Assembly: GCA_003133205.1 (NCBI GenBank)
Contig: PKWK01000342.1
Coordinates: 1-8,987, forward strand
DNA: 8,987 nucleotides
Direction of reading: 5' to 3'
From: Granulicella sp.
Lineage (GTDB): Bacteria; Acidobacteriota; Terriglobia; Terriglobales; Acidobacteriaceae
The translations under genes were made by a program, and so were the position numbers. Positions 5,276-8,987 of this stretch are shown piece by piece. The notes beneath the pieces are model-generated. The model saw only the letters and a program-made list of their open reading frames with translations, ran no database searches and was not told the DNA's origin. The stretch's first letter is position 1; the number at the start of each line of letters is the position of its first letter.

Positions 5276-5476
5276 ATGGCTGTTGTTTGTCCCGAATGCG
5301 ATAACCCCATCACCGTCGACGCTGACGAAGTGGAAGAGGGCGAGACGGTAGTGTGCGACGAGTGCGGATTGGAGATGGAAGTTGTCTCGGTTGATCCACT
5401 GGAGCTTGCGCCCGTGGACGTGATCGGCTACGACGACGAGGACGACACGCACCTGGTCGAAGAGGACGAGGAGTAG
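5276..5476 (+). CDS. LysW-like small zinc-ribbon protein
   Basis: This encodes 66 residues and is very acidic. A four-cysteine zinc ribbon is formed by 'CPEC' (Cys5, Cys8) and 'CDEC' (Cys27, Cys30), followed by 'GLEMEVVSVDPLEL' (31-44). This closely resembles LysW/ArgW, whose usual form is CPEC…VxCxxCGAELEVVxxDPLxL. LysW carries the α-amino group of aminoadipate or glutamate on the side-chain carboxyl of its C-terminal Glu during lysine or arginine synthesis. Here the conserved EDWGE ending is replaced by 'HLVEEDEE', although the last residue is still Glu66, and the tail is about 12 residues longer. No lysX, lysZ, lysY or argininosuccinate gene lies nearby. It could be a true carrier with a changed recognition tail, or a LysW-derived zinc-ribbon protein with another role. 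The start is set by GGAGG 8 bp upstream, and a promoter lies at 5129-5157. Confidence 0.85.
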   Translation: MAVVCPECDNPITVDADEVEEGETVVCDECGLEMEVVSVDPLELAPVDVIGYDDEDDTHLVEEDEE

Positions 5477-5499
5477 GAGCGGTCTGCGGGCCGCAACAT

Positions 5500-5514
5500 C
5501 CGCCGGGTGGGCGG
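5500..5514 (+). other. short hairpin between two genes
   Basis: CCGCC (5500-5504), loop GGGTG, GGCGG (5510-5514) forms a 5-bp GC stem between the LysW-like stop and the next start. No U-tract follows; instead the -10-like TATAGT comes 2 bp later. It could weakly end the upstream transcript. Confidence 0.3.
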
Positions 5515-5515
5515 G

Positions 5516-5521
5516 TATAGT
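5516..5521 (+). promoter_or_regulatory. possible -10 element giving a leaderless transcript
   Basis: TATAGT ends 6 bp before the ATG at 5528. No good -35 is seen 17 bp upstream. AAAGG just before the ATG is too close for a ribosome site, so a start at or near the ATG is plausible. Weak support on its own. Confidence 0.35.
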
Positions 5522-5527
5522 AAAGGT

Positions 5528-5938
5528 ATGACTTGCCTCGCGCATCTTCGTAAAACGTTGACCCGGTTTGGCATTTCCATGGCTCTTGTAAGCTGCATGG
5601 GCGGGGTGTCGCTGCTCGCGGTGCCAGCTGCGTTACTCGCCGGGCTGGCGGCGCCGCTGGTGGCGCAGCAGCCGGCGCAGCGCGTGGTGCAGGGCAAGGT
5701 AGTCGATAAATCCGAGGCCGGCCTGAAGGGCGCTACCGTGTATCTGAAAGACGGCCACACGCTCGCTGTGAAGAGCTACATCGCGTCCGACGATGGGACC
5801 TATCGCTTCGGCCAACTGGCGCAGAACACCGACTACCAGGTGTGGGCGGAGATCAACGGGAAGAAGAGTTCAGTGAAGAACATCAGCTCGTTCGACACGC
5901 GGAACCAGTTCAATATCACTTTGAAGATTGATAAGTAA
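5528..5938 (+). CDS. exported carboxypeptidase-regulatory-like domain protein
   Basis: This encodes 136 residues. The N-terminus has a positively charged start (Arg8, Lys9, Arg13), a hydrophobic core over about 16-44 and 'APLVAQ' as a likely signal-peptidase site near residues 46-47. The mature part (about 52-133) is one CarboxypepD_reg/Cna-B-like β-sandwich: 'VVQGKVVDKSEAGLKGATVYL', then 'SDDGTYRFGQLAQNTDYQVWAE', then 'NQFNITLKID'. This fold is common in secreted and outer-membrane proteins of Acidobacteriota and Bacteroidota and has no catalytic activity alone; adhesion or a structural role is inference. The upstream GTG at 5507 would add 7 residues, but the ATG at 5528 suits the signal peptide. 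The stop at 5936-5938 is followed within 5 bp by the 14-bp repeats, and the cupin gene converges beyond them. Confidence 0.85.
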   Translation: MTCLAHLRKTLTRFGISMALVSCMGGVSLLAVPAALLAGLAAPLVAQQPAQRVVQGKVVDKSEAGLKGATVYLKDGHTLAVKSYIASDDGTYRFGQLAQNTDYQVWAEINGKKSSVKNISSFDTRNQFNITLKIDK

Positions 5939-5942
5939 GACA

Positions 5943-5970
5943 GTGGTAAGTGATCAGTGGTAAGTGGTCA
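5943..5970 (+). repeat. two 14-bp repeat units in a convergent gap
   Basis: GTGGTAAGTGATCA (5943-5956) has one mismatch and GTGGTAAGTGGTCA (5957-5970) is perfect; both match the array at 4734-4789. Both arrays are preceded by the same GACA. They fill nearly all of the 29 bp between the two convergent stop codons. The final TCA of the second unit is the reverse complement of the cupin stop codon TGA. Confidence 0.9.
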
Positions 5971-6315
5971 GTTACTGTCGATGCGATCGTTGTGGCTGGG
6001 TGGGTGGCTGGTCACGAGGAAGCGGACCGGGTTATCGCCGTGGTTGGTGGCTTGATGGAGTTCGCCGGGGGCGATCTCGAGGCCTTGGTGCGCCCGTAGC
6101 GTGTGAGCGTGATTTTCGACCGTGAGGGTGAGTTCGCCGGCGAGGACATAGAAAAACTGGCGGGCGCGGACGTGGTGGTGCGGGGTCTCGGACGCTCCGG
6201 GCGGCATGAGCTCTTCGATGATGTTGAGGTCGGGCGTGCGGACGAGGTACCAGGCGTCGCAGGCGTCTCCCCAGGTGTAGTGGTCGGCGTTGGCGGCACT
6301 GAGGATGGAGGGCAT
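5968..6315 (-). CDS. small single-domain cupin protein
   Basis: This encodes 115 residues, a single β-barrel. Cupin motif 1 is 'GASETPHHHVRARQFFYVLAG' split at about 41-61: the metal-binding His pair is present, and the usual Glu is replaced by Gln in 'RARQFF'. Motif 2 is 'APGELHQATNHGD', with the His and Asn in place. Start 'MPSILSAANADHYTWGDACDAWYLV' (first 25 residues) is typical of Terriglobia-type small cupins, where the substrate is unknown. Two or three His ligands suggest bound metal (Fe, Zn or Mn). A TTG at 6336 would add 7 residues, but the ATG at 6315 is preferred. TAAAAT lies 5 bp upstream of it on the minus strand. The lipoprotein gene ends 37 bp upstream in the same direction, so the two may share a transcript. 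The stop codon lies inside a repeat unit. Confidence 0.85.
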   Translation of the reverse strand: MPSILSAANADHYTWGDACDAWYLVRTPDLNIIEELMPPGASETPHHHVRARQFFYVLAGELTLTVENHAHTLRAHQGLEIAPGELHQATNHGDNPVRFLVTSHPPSHNDRIDSN

Positions 6316-6320
6316 GGGTG

Positions 6321-6326
6321 ATTTTA
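6321..6326 (-). promoter_or_regulatory. possible -10 element of the cupin gene
   Basis: TAAAAT on the minus strand sits 5 bp before the ATG, so a transcript starting 6-7 bp later would be nearly leaderless. No good -35 is visible. The support is that the same arrangement recurs at other starts in this window. Confidence 0.35.
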
Positions 6327-6352
6327 GCAAGGGCAAAGGCGCCCATTCAGGC

Positions 6353-6946
6353 TCACTGTAGTTTGGATTGTTGCGGTGTACCAGCCATGCGCTTCAGGCG
6401 GTCTGGCTTGCCGAATATATCTGGGGCGTGGATCGAGATGTAGTGGCGTAGCGCGTCGGTTTCGTCCGTGATGACGAGCGCCTCGTCGGTTTGCAGGAGC
6501 TTGAGTGGCGTTGCCTCGACTGCGTTCTGTTTCTTGATCGCCTCCTCGTCCAGAACTGCATAGGACAACTGATCGGCGGTCACTTCGATCCTGACAATGA
6601 CGTGCATGGGGACGGCGCCGACCGGCGAGTCGATCTTCTTGCCTTGTACTGTCTCGCTATCGAAGATCATGTCCGCGAAGAGCTGGTTTCCGAGCCGGAC
6701 CAGGTTCACTTTGTAGGTCTGTACCGACTTTTCGCTCGACGTTGGAATCGTCAGGCTGTACCCGTGCTCTCCGGACTTTTGAATGGAAAACTCGGCATCG
6801 TCGTCCGGCTTCGCAGTCCAGGTGCCCTCCAGCGCAGGCTCCACAACTGCGTCCTGGGTGGTGTAGAGAGGATGTGCGGAATACGCTGAGCACCCGGATA
6901 ACACCAGGCAGACCAGCGAAAGAAAAGGAAGCAATCGCGCGTGCAT
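6353..6946 (-). CDS. outer-membrane-type lipoprotein of unknown function
   Basis: This encodes 197 residues. 'MHARLLPFLSLVCLVLSGC' is a clear type II signal peptide with lipobox LSGC and lipidated Cys19. Ser at +2 suggests outer-membrane sorting if the Lol rules apply. The mature protein starts 'SAYSAHPLYT', followed by 'EPALEGTWTAKPDDDAEFSIQK' (about 36-57), a lipocalin-like or 'LxGxW' β-strand opening. Alternating strands run to about 165, and the end is 'HAPDIFGKPDRLKRMAG'. Such 'G-W' lipoproteins are frequent in Acidobacteriota, and no function is known to me. The start is fixed by GGAGGAGG 4-11 bp upstream; the longer open frame to 7189 runs through hairpin repeats and is not coding. The cupin gene follows 37 bp downstream in the same direction. 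Confidence 0.85.
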   Translation of the reverse strand: MHARLLPFLSLVCLVLSGCSAYSAHPLYTTQDAVVEPALEGTWTAKPDDDAEFSIQKSGEHGYSLTIPTSSEKSVQTYKVNLVRLGNQLFADMIFDSETVQGKKIDSPVGAVPMHVIVRIEVTADQLSYAVLDEEAIKKQNAVEATPLKLLQTDEALVITDETDALRHYISIHAPDIFGKPDRLKRMAGTPQQSKLQ

Positions 6947-6950
6947 AGAC

Positions 6951-6958
6951 CCTCCTCC
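6951..6958 (-). promoter_or_regulatory. strong ribosome binding site of the lipoprotein gene
   Basis: GGAGGAGG on the minus strand lies just before the ATG at 6946 (gap 4 bp), offering two overlapping GGAGG sites. It supports 6946 as the start over the longer frame. Confidence 0.85.
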
Positions 6959-7065
6959 ACCGGACGGCCTATGTTCTTTTTTGCGGCCATCTACGGCTTC
7001 GAGTGCGGACAAACTTGATCCGCAGGAATAGTACACCCGGCGGGTCTGGCCGCTACCGCTGATAG

Positions 7066-7160
7066 GGCGGGCTTTCAGCCCTTGGCTCCGTGGGCGATCG
7101 TACATGGGGCTACGCCCCATGCTGGTATGGAGCGGGCTTTCAGCGCTTGCGCATGGAGCT
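7066..7160. repeat. intergenic palindrome cluster, family A
   Basis: It holds GGGC-TTTCA-GCCC (7069-7081), a perfect 8-bp hairpin CATGGGGC-TAC-GCCCCATG (7103-7121), then a second copy of GCGGGCTTTCAGCGCTTG and GCATGGAGCTACGC. The two halves, each 'GGGCTTTCAGC…CTTG' followed by 'CATGG-GCTACGC', are about 62 bp apart, so it is a degenerate direct dimer of a two-hairpin element. It lies between typA and the lipoprotein gene, both transcribed on the minus strand. The 8-bp hairpin lacks a U-tract, so it could stabilise or process the RNA rather than terminate it. Confidence 0.75.
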
Positions 7161-7184
7161 ACGCGAAGTGTAGTGCAGCCCCCG

Positions 7185-7236
7185 GGCAAAATGCGGGGGT
7201 TCTTCCCCGTTCGCTACGCTCAGGGTCAGAATGACA
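7185..7236 (+). repeat. dispersed intergenic repeat, family B, long variant
   Basis: GGGCAAAATGCGGGGGTTCT, then TCCCCGTTCGCTACGCTCAG and GGTCAGAATGACA, matches 4897-4955 almost base for base; the visible differences are ATGC for ATAC and the left edge. It has the same TTCT-TC-CCC / GGG-TC-AGAA stem. It lies between the family A cluster and a family C copy, 84 bp from the typA stop. Confidence 0.9.
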
Positions 7237-7267
7237 GGCGCTTAGGGGTGATCGGAAGTGAGTGTCC

Positions 7268-7312
7268 CCACGATAAACCCTTCACTTCGTTCAGGGTGAT
7301 CATGGGGCACCC
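7268..7312 (+). repeat. dispersed intergenic repeat, family C
   Basis: It runs from CCACGATAA to GGTGATCATGGGGCACCC, as at 3759-3801. The middle is CCCTTCACTTCGTTCAGGG, with a CCCT/AGGG stem. It ends 8 bp before the typA stop codon, so on the minus strand it is the first sequence after typA and may act in ending or protecting that mRNA. No classic U-tract terminator is seen. Confidence 0.75.
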
Positions 7313-7319
7313 CTCATAA

Positions 7320-8987
<1,668 letters not shown>

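Noticed and set aside
6947..7189. N-terminal extension of the lipoprotein frame
   Set aside because: It runs through hairpin repeats; the lipobox signal peptide and GGAGGAGG place the start at 6946.

Overview
The window looks like an ordinary chromosomal segment of a GC-rich, Gram-negative-type bacterium. Acidobacteriota (Terriglobia/Acidobacteriaceae-like) is my best guess. This rests on the dispersed hairpin repeats carrying 'AAATACGGGGG…CAGAATGACA', the style of the aspartyl-tRNA synthetase, and the lipoprotein and carboxypeptidase-regulatory-like genes. It is an inference, since no phylogenetic marker could be searched.

Layout. Positions 2-346: the C-terminal part of a small DUF6188-like protein, cut by the left edge. 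397-1008: an exported DUF1287 protein with a twin-arginine-like leader. 1088-1754: a toxin-antitoxin operon, with a ribbon-helix-helix antitoxin followed by an overlapping PIN-domain (VapC-type) toxin. Its promoter carries a symmetric four-half-site operator that reaches the antitoxin start codon. 1785-3680: aspS, only 30 bp behind the toxin, with residues typical of non-discriminating AspRS. 3681-3859: a convergent intergenic region filled by two repeat elements. 3860-4696 (minus): a rhomboid-fold membrane protein that appears to lack every catalytic residue. 4697-5275: a gene-free stretch with a four-copy 14-bp tandem repeat, two more dispersed repeats, and a good sigma70-like promoter. 5276-5476: a 66-residue zinc-ribbon protein related to the amino-group carrier LysW. 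5528-5938: an exported single-domain carboxypeptidase-regulatory-like protein. 5968-6315 (minus): a small cupin, separated from the previous gene only by two 14-bp repeat units. 6353-6946 (minus): a lipoprotein. 6947-7319: intergenic, with three hairpin/repeat elements. 7320-8987 (minus): typA/bipA, lacking about 50 N-terminal residues at the right edge.

How the genes relate. Two translation genes (aspS and typA) frame the segment. The genes between them look like independent small units, except for the toxin-antitoxin pair and possibly the lipoprotein-cupin pair. Several genes (antitoxin, carboxypeptidase-like, cupin, perhaps aspS) have a -10-like hexamer 5-9 bp before the start codon, which suggests leaderless or very short-leader transcripts. 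The dispersed repeats sit only between genes, often right at gene ends, and in one case a repeat supplies a stop codon. I found no tRNA or rRNA genes, CRISPR array, transposase or phage gene. The most notable items are the antitoxin operator, the catalytically empty rhomboid, the LysW relative without the usual C-terminal motif, and the repeat system.
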